In this document: positions 49,914 to 58,627 of the stretch, one piece after another
Layout of the letters: the number at the start of each line of letters is the position of its first letter
How positions within the stretch are numbered: position 1 is the stretch's first letter
Assembly (NCBI RefSeq): GCF_039530285.1
Contig: NZ_BAAAOK010000055.1
Coordinates: 1-64,000, forward strand
Direction: 5' to 3'
DNA: 64,000 nt
DNA from: Actinomadura_C alba
GTDB lineage: Bacteria > Actinomycetota > Actinomycetes > Streptosporangiales > Streptosporangiaceae
Made by a program: the position numbers and the translations under genes
Notes under the pieces: model-generated
What the model was told of the DNA's origin: nothing
Seen by the model: the letters and a program-made list of their open reading frames with translations, nothing else
The model's database searches: none

Positions 49914-50018
49914 CGGCTGGACTGAGGGGCCGAGAGTGAGCCCGAGCGGGCCGATGGCGGCTGGACTGAGGAGGCGGCGCGGAGCCCCGAGCGGGCCGAT
50001 GGCGGCTGGACTGAGGAG
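49914..50018. repeat. Tandem direct repeat array, about 45-base unit
   Basis: Two identical 33-base blocks beginning CCCGAGCGGGCCGATGGCGG at 49941-49973 and 49986-50018, offset by 45. The last 14 bases of that pattern (CGGCTGGACTGAGG) also occur at 49914-49927, offset by 44, giving a degraded third unit. Confidence 0.75.
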
Positions 50019-50108
50019 CGCGCGGAGCGAGGAACGAGCGAGCACGCGACGAGGGAAGCCGCCATCTTCAAGGCCCGCGAGGCGCCGAGCGGAGCGAGGC
50101 AAAGAGAA

Positions 50109-50729
50109 CTAGAGCACCTGGAGGTCGGAGGCCAGCCATCGGTCGCCGACCTTGACCATGGTCATGCGGATGCGCAGCGACTCCGGCAGGCGGTTGGGGC
50201 TGGCGGTCGTGGTCGCGTTCCGGTTGGCGAAGACGAGCACCGTCACCTGGCGGGTCGTGGCGCTCTCGGCCCCAGCTTTGATCACGGTGGTCTGCGAGAT
50301 CGCCTGCTGCTGGACCGCCGTGGCCCTGATCTGCTGCGCCAGCGCGGCGTACTCGTTGCGCAGCTTCCCCGTGGTCTGGCCGGTCGCCGTCCTGAAGTCG
50401 GATTCCAGCGTGCGGTAGTCGTACGAGGAGAGGTCGCGCGCGGCCTGGGACGCCGCGTGCACCGCCTGGCGCGACGCCTCGTCGGTCGACCGCAGCCGGG
50501 CCCGCTCGAGGCCCAGGCTCACCACCGCGGCGGTGAGGACGGCCGCCACGAGCGCGAGCACGGCGAGGATCTGGGTGCCGGGGCGCGCGCGGGGACCGGT
50601 CCACCGCCGGCCCTTCGACTCGTTCCGGCCGTCCGCGGCGTCGCCGCCGGCGCGCTCCTCGGCATCGGACCCGCCGGCCTCTTCGGTCTTGCCGGAGGCC
50701 GTGCGCCTGCGTTTGATCAGCGTGGTCAT
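50109..50729 (-). CDS. Mce-associated membrane protein (second copy)
   Basis: 206 residues. A charged N-terminal region of about 50 residues precedes one membrane segment (about 53-75, ILAVLALVAAVLTAAVVSLG). An extracellular domain with DLSSYDYRTLESDFRTATG and DRWLASDLQVL follows. This matches the Mas architecture, in which a variable cytoplasmic part is followed by a conserved outer domain. ATG 50729 overlaps the previous stop by 4 bases. Last gene of the mce operon. Such proteins are thought to stabilise the Mce transporter. Confidence 0.82.
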   Translation of the reverse strand: MTTLIKRRRTASGKTEEAGGSDAEERAGGDAADGRNESKGRRWTGPRARPGTQILAVLALVAAVLTAAVVSLGLERARLRSTDEASRQAVHAASQAARDLSSYDYRTLESDFRTATGQTTGKLRNEYAALAQQIRATAVQQQAISQTTVIKAGAESATTRQVTVLVFANRNATTTASPNRLPESLRIRMTMVKVGDRWLASDLQVL

Positions 50730-51301
50730 GGAACCAGTCCCAACCTGGAGACGAGCCAGCGGCCGTCGACCCGCTCGAGGTCCATCGAGAAGCGGTAGTA
50801 GCGAGGGGCCGCCTGCTTGACCTTCGGACTGCTGGTGACGGCCGTCACCGCGACGATCACCTCGGCGGAGTCGCCGTCGGCCGACACGACCCCTGCCCGC
50901 ACCGCCTGGACGGTGGAGGTGGACTGGTTCTTGGTGGCGGTGTCGACGATGGTCTTGGCCTGGGTGGCCCACTGGTCCTTGATGTCACCGGTCATGCCGC
51001 TGATCACCCGGTCGACGCCCTGCCGGACGTTGCGGTAGTCGATGCTCACCATGTTGACCGCGGTCTGGCGGGCCGCCTGTTCGGCGCCGGCCGCGCGGTC
51101 GGCGGCGGCGCGTTCACGCCATACCGACAGGCCGAGCCAGCTCGCCGTCACCGCCAGCGCGATCACGGCGATGGCCAGCACAACCGCGGCGAGCCGCCCC
51201 GCTCGGCCGGCCAGCGGCCCGCCGGACGCCGGGTCCGTGGACGCCGGGTCCGTGGACGCGCCCTTCACGGCGCCAGCGGCCCGAGCAACAGCCACTTCCA
51301 T
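50726..51301 (-). CDS. Mce-associated membrane protein (first copy)
   Basis: 191 residues with one membrane segment (about 36-58, LAAVVLAIAVIALAVTASWL) and an outer domain containing VSIDYRNVRQGVDRVISGMTG and the ending VDGRWLVSRLGLVP. It shares its plan with the next gene: SYDY/SIDY, a helical part, then GDRWL/DGRWL near the end. It overlaps the 3' end of mceF by 37 bases if ATG 51301 is used; later codons in the N-terminal Ala/Thr-rich segment are possible starts. Confidence 0.82.
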   Translation of the reverse strand: MEVAVARAAGAVKGASTDPASTDPASGGPLAGRAGRLAAVVLAIAVIALAVTASWLGLSVWRERAAADRAAGAEQAARQTAVNMVSIDYRNVRQGVDRVISGMTGDIKDQWATQAKTIVDTATKNQSTSTVQAVRAGVVSADGDSAEVIVAVTAVTSSPKVKQAAPRYYRFSMDLERVDGRWLVSRLGLVP

Positions 51302-52689
51302 GAGGCGTCTCCCAACAGACGTTGCTGACCACCGGCCGAGCTCATCTCGTACCGTCTGCCGTCGGGACCGTAGACGGCTCCGGTCGCAGGATCGTATCCG
51401 GCCAATTGCACCGAGCCGGTCGAAGCGGGCGGGGCCGCCGCGGCGGCCGGCTGGTCCCCCCGCCCTTCGCCGCCGTCCGGCCGCTCACCGGCGGCCTGCG
51501 AGGCAGAGCCGCCCTGAGCGCCCCCAGGAGGCTCGCCCGCGCCCTCGGTGGCCCCTGGCGGCACCTGCGGGTAGGGGCGCGGCGCCGGGGCGTTACGGGC
51601 GCCTCTGACGACCTGCTGGGAATTCTTCGGCAGGGTGCAGCCGACCTTGGTCTCGGCGGGGATCTGCTCGGTCTTCCGCGGATACCGGATCTGGGTCTTC
51701 TCGTAGCCCTTGGTACAGGGCGGTGGGGAGTCGACGTTCATGACGAAGCCGAAGTGCTCGGTCCCGTCTCCGGGGGTCACGGTGAACGAGCCGGCCAGGG
51801 CCATCGGGTAGAGGATGAACAGGTGCCGGAGCCCGTCGATCCGGGAGGTGAGCACCTGCCCGGTCGTGGTCATGTTCGCCAGCAGCACCGGCAGGGTGGG
51901 CGCCAGGTCGTCGATCAGGGCGTCGGCCTGCCGCGTGGCGGGCACGGTGTTGTCGATCGCCGAGCGCAGGCTCGGATCGTCGCGGCGCATCTGGTCTGTG
52001 AGATCGCTCAGGTTCCGGGCCAGGCTGCGGATGTTCGTGCCCTGCGACCGCTGGGTGTCCAGGACCACCTTGCTGTTGTCCAGGAGCTCCGCGGTGGCCG
52101 GGTAATTCTCCTCGGCGGTCTTGAGCAGCCGGTCGCTGGAGTCCAGGATCGCCTGCAGATCCGCCGCGGAGCCCGAGAACGCCTTGTCGAGCTCGTCCAC
52201 GATGAGGCCGAGGTCCCGCGGGTTCACGGAGGTCACCAGACGGTCGACGTCGTTCAGGAGCGCGGTGGTCGACACCGGCAGCCTGGTGCGCTCGCGCGGG
52301 ATCGTGTACGGGTCGCCGGTGTCCAGGTAGGGTCCGCCGTCGCTGCGCGGCTGGAAGTCGATGTACTGCTCGCCGACGGCCGACCGGTTGGCCACCACGG
52401 CGTCGCTGTCGCGCGGGATCCGCCGCCCGCGCTCGAGCGTGACCTTCACCCGGATGCCGTCGCCGGTCAGCTCGATGGGCCCGACCCGGCCCACGGGCAC
52501 GCCACGGTAGGTCACCTCGGCGCCCGTGAAGATGCCGCCCGAGTCGGTCAGGTCGACATAGGCCGCGTAGGACCGGTTGAGGACCCCGCCGCCGATCCCG
52601 ATGTAGCGCACGCAGGTGTAGCCGACCCCGAGAACCGTGATCACCGCGAAGACCAGCAACTGGATCTTCACGCCGCGTTTGATGATCAA
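51265..52689 (-). CDS. Mce family protein MceF-type
   Basis: 474 residues. One N-terminal membrane segment (about 9-29) is followed by the MCE domain (YAAYVDLTDSGGIFTGAEVT, YRGVPVGRVGPIEL, NRSAVGEQYIDFQP), a helical region and a C-terminal Pro/Ala/Gly-rich tail. NSPPPCTKGYEKT-like (VDSPPPCTKGYE) near residue 325 is typical of MceF. Mce proteins form a lipid-conducting hexamer across the envelope. Start overlaps mceE by 4 bases. Confidence 0.9.
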   Translation of the reverse strand: MIIKRGVKIQLLVFAVITVLGVGYTCVRYIGIGGGVLNRSYAAYVDLTDSGGIFTGAEVTYRGVPVGRVGPIELTGDGIRVKVTLERGRRIPRDSDAVVANRSAVGEQYIDFQPRSDGGPYLDTGDPYTIPRERTRLPVSTTALLNDVDRLVTSVNPRDLGLIVDELDKAFSGSAADLQAILDSSDRLLKTAEENYPATAELLDNSKVVLDTQRSQGTNIRSLARNLSDLTDQMRRDDPSLRSAIDNTVPATRQADALIDDLAPTLPVLLANMTTTGQVLTSRIDGLRHLFILYPMALAGSFTVTPGDGTEHFGFVMNVDSPPPCTKGYEKTQIRYPRKTEQIPAETKVGCTLPKNSQQVVRGARNAPAPRPYPQVPPGATEGAGEPPGGAQGGSASQAAGERPDGGEGRGDQPAAAAAPPASTGSVQLAGYDPATGAVYGPDGRRYEMSSAGGQQRLLGDASWKWLLLGPLAP

Positions 52690-53924
52690 CTGAGCCCTCC
52701 CATGATCAGATCGAAGAGCCCCGGATCGGCCGTGGAGGACGGCCGCGGCGTGGGCGTGCTCGACCCGCCGGGGGCGGGGACGCCTGGAACCCCCGGGAGG
52801 CCGGGGACGCCCGGAGCGCCGGGGCTCGGCTCCAGAACTCCGGGCGGCGTCTGCGGCAGCGTGAGGCTGGGCGGCCTGATCATCGAGCGCACCTGGTCGC
52901 CCTGCTCGGTCAGGCCCTCGAGCGCTGTGCCGCCGAGCAGGTTGTGGGTGAGGCTCTTGAGGTCCAGGTCGAGCGTGATGTGGATGTTCGCGTAGTCACC
53001 GCGCAGGGCGTTGGCGACCGATGGCGGGAACGGGAACGTCAACATCATCTCCAGGCTGTTCGGCAGGTCGTTGCCGGCCTTGTTGAGGTTCTGCAGGATC
53101 GGCTGGAGGGCCCGCAGGTTCGCCAGCAGGTCGGCCTTCGACTGGTTCACCACCCGGGTCGTGACCTTGCTGAGCTTGTCGAGGCTCACGAGCATCTTGG
53201 TGAGGTCGGCGCGGTTCTGGTCCAGCACCTTGATCGCCGGACCGGTGCGGTCGACGGTGTCGGCGATCGTCCTCCTCTGCGCCGCGAGCTTGCCGCTGAG
53301 CCGGTCGAGGCTGTCGAGTGCCTGGGTGATGGCACCGCGGTGCCGATCCAGCGTCCCGACGAAGGTGTTGACCCGCTGGAGCACGTCCTTGATGGTGTCC
53401 GTACGGCCCTGCATGGCGGCGTTGAGCTCGTTCGTGATGGTGGAGATCTGCTCGAGGCCGCCGCCGTTGAGCAGCAGCGACAGCGCGGACAGGACCTCTT
53501 CGATCTCGGTGCCGCGCGAGGTACGGGCCAGCGGGATCACATCGCCCGCGCCGAGGCGTCCCTGCGCCGCCTCACCGGACGGGGGCGACAGCTCGACGTA
53601 CTTCTCCCCCAGCAGGCTGGTCTGGGCGACGGAGGCGATCGCGTTGTCCGGCAGCACGACGTCCTTGCGGATCTTGCAGGTGACCCTGGCGTGCCAGCCG
53701 TCGAGCCTGATGTCGGTGATCTTCCCGACCGACACGTCGTTGACCTTCACCACCGACTGCGGCACCAGATCGAGCACATTCGCGAAATCGATCTCGACCT
53801 CGTACGGCTCTTCGCCCAGGTCGGGCCCGCCGGGCAGGGGCAGCGACTCGGCCCCGTGGAACGAGCAGGCCGGCAGTATCGCGAGTGCCACCGCCGCGGC
53901 GATCATCGCCATCAGGCGCCTCAC
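52686..53924 (-). CDS. Mce family lipoprotein MceE-type
   Basis: 412 residues from GTG 53924 (GTGA overlap with mceD). A lipobox ILPAC gives Cys20, so this is the lipid-anchored member as in other Mce operons. The MCE domain follows: YEVEIDFANVLDLVPQS, VSVGKITDIRLDGW, QTSLLGEKYVELSPP. Helical middle. A collagen-like tail near the end has repeated G-x-P and P-G-x (GAPGVPGLPGVPGVPAPGG). The open frame extends to 55103 as a shadow of mceD. Confidence 0.92.
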   Translation of the reverse strand: MRRLMAMIAAAVALAILPACSFHGAESLPLPGGPDLGEEPYEVEIDFANVLDLVPQSVVKVNDVSVGKITDIRLDGWHARVTCKIRKDVVLPDNAIASVAQTSLLGEKYVELSPPSGEAAQGRLGAGDVIPLARTSRGTEIEEVLSALSLLLNGGGLEQISTITNELNAAMQGRTDTIKDVLQRVNTFVGTLDRHRGAITQALDSLDRLSGKLAAQRRTIADTVDRTGPAIKVLDQNRADLTKMLVSLDKLSKVTTRVVNQSKADLLANLRALQPILQNLNKAGNDLPNSLEMMLTFPFPPSVANALRGDYANIHITLDLDLKSLTHNLLGGTALEGLTEQGDQVRSMIRPPSLTLPQTPPGVLEPSPGAPGVPGLPGVPGVPAPGGSSTPTPRPSSTADPGLFDLIMGGLS

Positions 53925-55207
53925 GGGCCACCTCCGGGCAGCAGCGCGGACAGCCCTTGGGACGGGGGCGGCCCGCTTCGCCGATCCGCCGTCGTCGTGC
54001 GGGCACCTTGGCCACCGCCGCCCCCCCGGCGGTCGCCGGGGCCGTAGGCGTCGGGCGGCGGCGGAACGGGATCGTAGTGAGTGGTGATCGCCGTGATCCA
54101 GGACAGGTCGAGCGACAGCGACGTCAGCGCCTTGCCCGCCGGATTGAGCGGGCCGAGCAGCGACTCGCACTGTTTCGCGGGCGTGCCGAGCGAGAACGCC
54201 AGAGAACAGATCCACTGCGCGATGTCGTGGAACTGCCGCAGGTCCGCGCGGGTACCGAGCGTGCCGCTGATCGGGTCGTAGGCCTTGGCGAGGTTGCTCA
54301 GGCCCGTGGGGGCGGTGGTGAGGAACTCCGCGAGCGCGCCCTTCTCCTTCACCAGCACCGAGGTGATCTGCGCCAGTTGCCGTACGTTGGCGGCGAGCTG
54401 GGTCCGGTTCCCCTTCACGAACCTCGTCACGTTGCGCAGCGTCGGGCCGAGGGCGCGCAGGGCCGCGCTCAGTTCCTCGCGCTCCCCCGACAACTGCGCC
54501 GACACGCTGGACAGGTCCTGGGTGAACCGCTTGATCTGCTGGTCGTTCTGGGCCATCGCCCCGGTGAGCACGCGGAGGTTCTCGATGGTCTCGGCGACGT
54601 CGCCGCGGTCCTCGCTGAGCGTGCTGAGCATCCGGGAGGTGTCCCTGATCGTCTGCCGGATGTCGGTGCCCTGGCCGTCCAGCGTGTTCGCGCCGACCTG
54701 GAGGAGCCGGGACAGGGAGCCGTTGGCGTTGGCGCCGTCCGGGCCGAGCGCCTTGCTCAGGTCGCTCAGATTGCCGGAGATCTGGTCGACCTCGACCGGC
54801 ACGCGGGTGCGGGTGAGCGGGAGCGAGGCCTGGTCGGCGAGCACCGGGCCGCTCCGGTAGACGGGGGTGAGCTGAACGTAGCGGTCGGCCACCAGGGACT
54901 GGTTGACGATGACCGCCTCGGCGTTCGCCGGGACCCTCTGGCGGGCGTCGTAGACCAGTTCCACCCGGACCGACCGGCCCACCGGCGTGACGCTGGTGAC
55001 CCGCCCGACCTGAATGCCGAGGATCCGTACGTCGGCCCCCGGATAGAGCCCGACCGTGCCGGTGAAGTACGCCGTCAGGCGCCGCTGCTCGGTTCCCGGC
55101 CACAGCGCCGCGACGGCGCCGGCGACCAGCGCCACCGCGATGATCAGGGCGCCGAGGCGGAGAATGATTGCGGGCTTCACGTGCACCTTCCTGCTCGCGG
55201 CGGTCAA
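53921..55207 (-). CDS. Mce family protein MceD-type
   Basis: 428 residues. A membrane segment near the start (about 15-36), the MCE domain (LTAYFTGTVGLYPGADVRIL, GIQVGRVTSVTPVG, NQSLVADRYVQLTPVY) and a long helical region. CSLAFSLGTPAKQCES contains the two cysteines typical of MceD/MceA. The C-terminus is Pro/Gly/Arg-rich (PPPPDAYGPGDRRGGGGG). Overlaps mceC by 4 bases. Confidence 0.92.
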   Translation of the reverse strand: MTAASRKVHVKPAIILRLGALIIAVALVAGAVAALWPGTEQRRLTAYFTGTVGLYPGADVRILGIQVGRVTSVTPVGRSVRVELVYDARQRVPANAEAVIVNQSLVADRYVQLTPVYRSGPVLADQASLPLTRTRVPVEVDQISGNLSDLSKALGPDGANANGSLSRLLQVGANTLDGQGTDIRQTIRDTSRMLSTLSEDRGDVAETIENLRVLTGAMAQNDQQIKRFTQDLSSVSAQLSGEREELSAALRALGPTLRNVTRFVKGNRTQLAANVRQLAQITSVLVKEKGALAEFLTTAPTGLSNLAKAYDPISGTLGTRADLRQFHDIAQWICSLAFSLGTPAKQCESLLGPLNPAGKALTSLSLDLSWITAITTHYDPVPPPPDAYGPGDRRGGGGGQGARTTTADRRSGPPPSQGLSALLPGGGP

Positions 55208-56256
55208 GGGAGGAACGGCAACGGGTTGCCGGTGGACGGCGGCCGGCCCTCGGACGTCCGCTGCCTGCCGGAACCGCCGGCGGGCGGGTTCGCGACCGAC
55301 GCCGGTACGGGCATCAGGTTCTGGATGTAGCTGTCGAACCAGCGTCCGCTGCCCGTGGCGTCCGTGAACTGGCGGCCGTACGGCGCGAGCAGCCGGATGG
55401 TCCGGTCGAGGTTGTCCTGGTTCTTCAGCAGGATCTTGTTCACCCGCTGGAGGTTGGCCAGCATCGGGCCGATCTCGGCGTCGTTCTCCGAGATCAGCGC
55501 GTTGACCTGCTGCGTGAGCGTCACGGTGTTCACCAGCAGCTGATGGATCACCGCGCGCCTGGCCTGCACCGCCCGCAGGATCCGGTCGCCGTCCTCGACC
55601 AGCTTGACCAGCTCGGCGTTGCGGTCGGCGAGGACCTTGGTGACGTTCTTGGACCGCCCCACAAGCTCGTGCAACTGGTCGTCACGTGAGGAGATGGTCC
55701 GCGACAGCCGCTGGAGGCCGCGCAACGAACCCCTGATCTCTTCGGGTGAGTTCTTGAAGGTGTCCGACAACACATCGAACGACCGGGCCAGTTGCGCGGT
55801 GTCGATGTCGCCGGCCACGTCGCTCAGCTCACTGATCGCCGGCACGATCTCGAACGGCGTCGCCGTACGGGACACCGGGATCTGCCGCCGCGGATTCTGC
55901 CGGCCGGTGCCGCGCGGGTCGAGCGCCACGTAGTGCGCCCCGAGCACCGTCTTGATCTTGATCTCGGCGCGGGTGAGTTCGCCGAGACGCACGCCGTCGT
56001 CCACCCGGAAGTCGACCCGCACGTGGCCGTCTTCGAGCCGGAGGTCGGTGACCTTGCCGACCTTGACCCCGGCGATCCGCACCTCCTCGTCCTTCTTCAG
56101 CCCGGCCGCCTCGGCGAACGCCGCGTTGTATGTGGTGCCGCCCGTGACGAGGGGGAGGTTCTGCAGGTTCAGCGCGAGCACCAGCCCCACGGCGATGAGC
56201 CCGAGGCCGGCCAGACCGATGGGGACCGGGTTCCGTTCCCGGAAGGGCCTCACCAC
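55204..56256 (-). CDS. Mce family protein MceC-type
   Basis: 350 residues. A basic start (RPFRERNPVPIG) precedes a membrane segment (about 11-30), then the MCE domain: YNAAFAEAAGLKKDEEVRIA, GVKVGKVTDLRLEDG, KTVLGAHYVALDPRG. A helical region and a short Pro-rich tail follow. The start GTG 56256 comes one base after the mceB stop. Confidence 0.92.
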   Translation of the reverse strand: MVRPFRERNPVPIGLAGLGLIAVGLVLALNLQNLPLVTGGTTYNAAFAEAAGLKKDEEVRIAGVKVGKVTDLRLEDGHVRVDFRVDDGVRLGELTRAEIKIKTVLGAHYVALDPRGTGRQNPRRQIPVSRTATPFEIVPAISELSDVAGDIDTAQLARSFDVLSDTFKNSPEEIRGSLRGLQRLSRTISSRDDQLHELVGRSKNVTKVLADRNAELVKLVEDGDRILRAVQARRAVIHQLLVNTVTLTQQVNALISENDAEIGPMLANLQRVNKILLKNQDNLDRTIRLLAPYGRQFTDATGSGRWFDSYIQNLMPVPASVANPPAGGSGRQRTSEGRPPSTGNPLPFLP

Positions 56257-56257
56257 G

Positions 56258-57289
56258 TCACTTGCACCTCGCGTTCTCGTTCACCATCGCGGGTGTCTGC
56301 ACCGCCGGCCCGCCGGGGAGCACGATCCGGGCGTCGAAGCCGCACAGGTAGAAGTTGAACCAGGAGCCGTACGAGGAGGCGCGGTTGAGCTGGTTCAGCC
56401 GGTCCGGTGTGCGGCGCAGGGCCGTGTCGAGGGTCTTGCCGTTGTCACCGAGCGTCTCGACGAGGTCGTTCAGCTCCGCGATGTCGGTCTTGAGCGACGG
56501 CCGGGCGTCCTTCAGCAGATCGGACGTCGCGCCGGTGAGCTGGTTGATCGACCCGAGCGAGTCGAAGATCGCCTTGCGGTCGCCGGACACCCCGGTGACG
56601 AAGCTCTGCAGCTGGGTGATGAGCTGGTTCAGCTGCGTGGACCGCTGGTCGAGCGTGCCCAGCACCTTGTTGAGATTGTCGATCACACGCCCGATGACCT
56701 GGTCGCGGTCGGCGAGCGTGTTGGTCAGCGACGCCACGTGCGCCAGCAGGCTGTTGACCGTTCCGCCCTCCCCCTGCAGCGTCTGGACGATCTGCAGTGA
56801 GAGCTTGTTGACGTCCTCGGGCTCGAGTGCGCGGAACAGTGGCCGGAAGCCGTTGAACAGCACGGTGAGGTCGAGGGCCGGCTGGGTCTGCGTCACCGGG
56901 ATCGTGCCCCCGGCGGGCATATAGTCGCCCACGGTCCCGGGGCCCTCGGAAAGGGCGACGTACCGCTGCCCGACCAGGTTGCGATAGCGCACCTGGACCA
57001 GCACCGACCGCGGCAGCCCGGCCGCGAAGGTGCCGCCCTTGGCCACCGAGAAGGTGACCCGGGCCTGCCTGCCCTGGTACAGCTCGATCTTCTCGACCTG
57101 TCCGACGCGTACACCGGCGACGCGCACGTCGTCGCCCCTGAGCAGTCCGGCCACGTCGGTGAAGATCGCCTGGTACTTCCGGTTCTCGACGAACCGCATG
57201 TTGGAGATCAAGATCGCTAGGACGGCCGTGGCCAGCGACGTCACGACCACGAAGACCAGCAGCTTGATCGCAGCAGTGGAGGTTCTCAA
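56258..57289 (-). CDS. Mce family protein MceB-type
   Basis: 343 residues from TTG 57289, which overlaps the mceA stop by 4 bases (TTGA). One membrane segment (about 8-28), then the MCE domain: YQAIFTDVAGLLRGDDVRVA, GVRVGQVEKIELYQG, RYRNLVGQRYVALSEG. Long helical region and the closing WFNFYLCGFDARI, typical for MceB. The longer ATG-started open frame lies over mceA. Confidence 0.92.
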   Translation of the reverse strand: MRTSTAAIKLLVFVVVTSLATAVLAILISNMRFVENRKYQAIFTDVAGLLRGDDVRVAGVRVGQVEKIELYQGRQARVTFSVAKGGTFAAGLPRSVLVQVRYRNLVGQRYVALSEGPGTVGDYMPAGGTIPVTQTQPALDLTVLFNGFRPLFRALEPEDVNKLSLQIVQTLQGEGGTVNSLLAHVASLTNTLADRDQVIGRVIDNLNKVLGTLDQRSTQLNQLITQLQSFVTGVSGDRKAIFDSLGSINQLTGATSDLLKDARPSLKTDIAELNDLVETLGDNGKTLDTALRRTPDRLNQLNRASSYGSWFNFYLCGFDARIVLPGGPAVQTPAMVNENARCK

Positions 57290-58620
57290 CCGACCGTCAC
57301 CACCGATCCCTCGGCGAGCGGCCCGAACATCAGCGCGGCCAGGTCGGAGACCTCGCCGGCCGGGGTCCTCAGTACCGGCGCGATGACGTTCTTGACGGCC
57401 TCCCGCTCGGTCATCTCGGCACCGGGGCTGACGAGCACGCCCGACGCCGCCCGGCCGAGAGGTCCCTGCGCGGGCAGCCCGCTCGGCCCGGCCTTCCACC
57501 ACACGTCGTCCTCGGTGCCGTCCAGGCCGATGTAGTCCGGAAAGGGCACCTTCGGATTGGGCAGGCCGTAGCAGCGTGGATTGCGATAGTCGCGGTACTC
57601 CGGCAGGTCGAGCGGATTCTTGAACGCCGGCCGCGGCTTCACGATCTCGACGGTGAGGTTGATGACCGGGGACTTCCCGCCGACCGCGTCCTCGACCCGA
57701 GGCTTGATCTTGATCAGCCCGGCGAGAACGCAGGGGAACGACGGCGAATACCTCGCCACCAGCTCCAGCGCCTGCCGGTTGGCGATGTTCACTCCCACGA
57801 TCTTGTTGCCGTTGTCCTGGACGAACCGGGTGCCCTTGGCGGACACGTCGGTCACGGCGGGGATCAGTGCCTCGATGGCCGCCTTCTTCTCCACGATCGT
57901 CGATCCCGTGACATTGAGGTTGCGCAACGTCCGCAACAGGTCCGGTGCGGCCGCGTCGTAGACGTCAGAGACGTCCGACAGCGCGCGCAGGTCGTACACC
58001 AGCGTCCCGAGCTTCGGATTGATCTTCCTGAGCAGCGAGTCGGCCTGTTCAAGATTGCGGCCGAGCTGGTCGCCACGGCCTTGCAGCGCCGTGGCCAGGG
58101 CGTTGAGGGTCGCGTTGAGCTTCTCCGGCTTGACCGCCTGAAGCAGGGGCAGCAGGTGATCGAGGACCTGGCCGACCTCGATCGTCGCCGTGGTCCGGTC
58201 CTGCGCGATCACCGTGCCCTCGCGGATGGCCGCGTCGCGCTGCGCCGGCATCACCAGATCGACGTACTTCTCGCCGAACAGGGTCTTCGGCAGCATGCGG
58301 GCCGTGACGTTGCCCGGGATGAGCGGCGCCTTGTCCGGGTCGAGGGCCAGATCGATCTGGGCACCGTTCGCGGTCGCGCGGGTACCGCGCACCTCGCCGA
58401 CGATCAGGCCGCGCACCTTGACGTCGGAGCGGGGCAGCAGCTGCAGGCCGGCCCGGTCGCTGCTCACCTTCACCCGGACGACCGGGGTGAACGCCTTGTT
58501 GAAGAACGCGCCGGTCAACGCCAGCAGCAGCACCACGACGAGGACGAACGCGATGCCGTACAGGCGGTACCGGACCGGCTGGGACAGCGGCCCTTCGGTT
58601 GGGGCGCCGGCTCTGCTCAT
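57286..58620 (-). CDS. Mce family protein MceA-type
   Basis: 444 residues. Membrane segment at about 21-43, MCE domain (VRVKVSSDRAGLQLLPRSDV, RGLIVGEVRGTRAT, KTLFGEKYVDLVMP) and a helical region. The C-terminal part has PSFPCVLAGLIKIKPR and NPRCYGLPNP, MceA landmarks with two cysteines. Follows the second YrbE gene by 7 bases. First of six Mce subunits. Confidence 0.93.
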   Translation of the reverse strand: MSRAGAPTEGPLSQPVRYRLYGIAFVLVVVLLLALTGAFFNKAFTPVVRVKVSSDRAGLQLLPRSDVKVRGLIVGEVRGTRATANGAQIDLALDPDKAPLIPGNVTARMLPKTLFGEKYVDLVMPAQRDAAIREGTVIAQDRTTATIEVGQVLDHLLPLLQAVKPEKLNATLNALATALQGRGDQLGRNLEQADSLLRKINPKLGTLVYDLRALSDVSDVYDAAAPDLLRTLRNLNVTGSTIVEKKAAIEALIPAVTDVSAKGTRFVQDNGNKIVGVNIANRQALELVARYSPSFPCVLAGLIKIKPRVEDAVGGKSPVINLTVEIVKPRPAFKNPLDLPEYRDYRNPRCYGLPNPKVPFPDYIGLDGTEDDVWWKAGPSGLPAQGPLGRAASGVLVSPGAEMTEREAVKNVIAPVLRTPAGEVSDLAALMFGPLAEGSVVTVG

Positions 58621-58627
58621 CGCCGCG

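Larger units (their letters stand above)
49581..50108. other. Spacer between mce operon and rpoB
   Basis: 528 bases holding the rpoB leader and promoter (49707-49735), a further TTGACT (complement of 49794-49799) that could be a second -35 box, and the tandem repeat array (49914-50018). Purine-rich words such as GAGCGAGGAACGAGCGAGC follow the array. No gene seen. Confidence 0.6.

Noticed and set aside
52686..55103. 805-codon reading of mceE extended through mceD
   Set aside because: The first 390 residues are mceD in another frame; the lipobox protein starts at GTG 53924 with a GTGA overlap.
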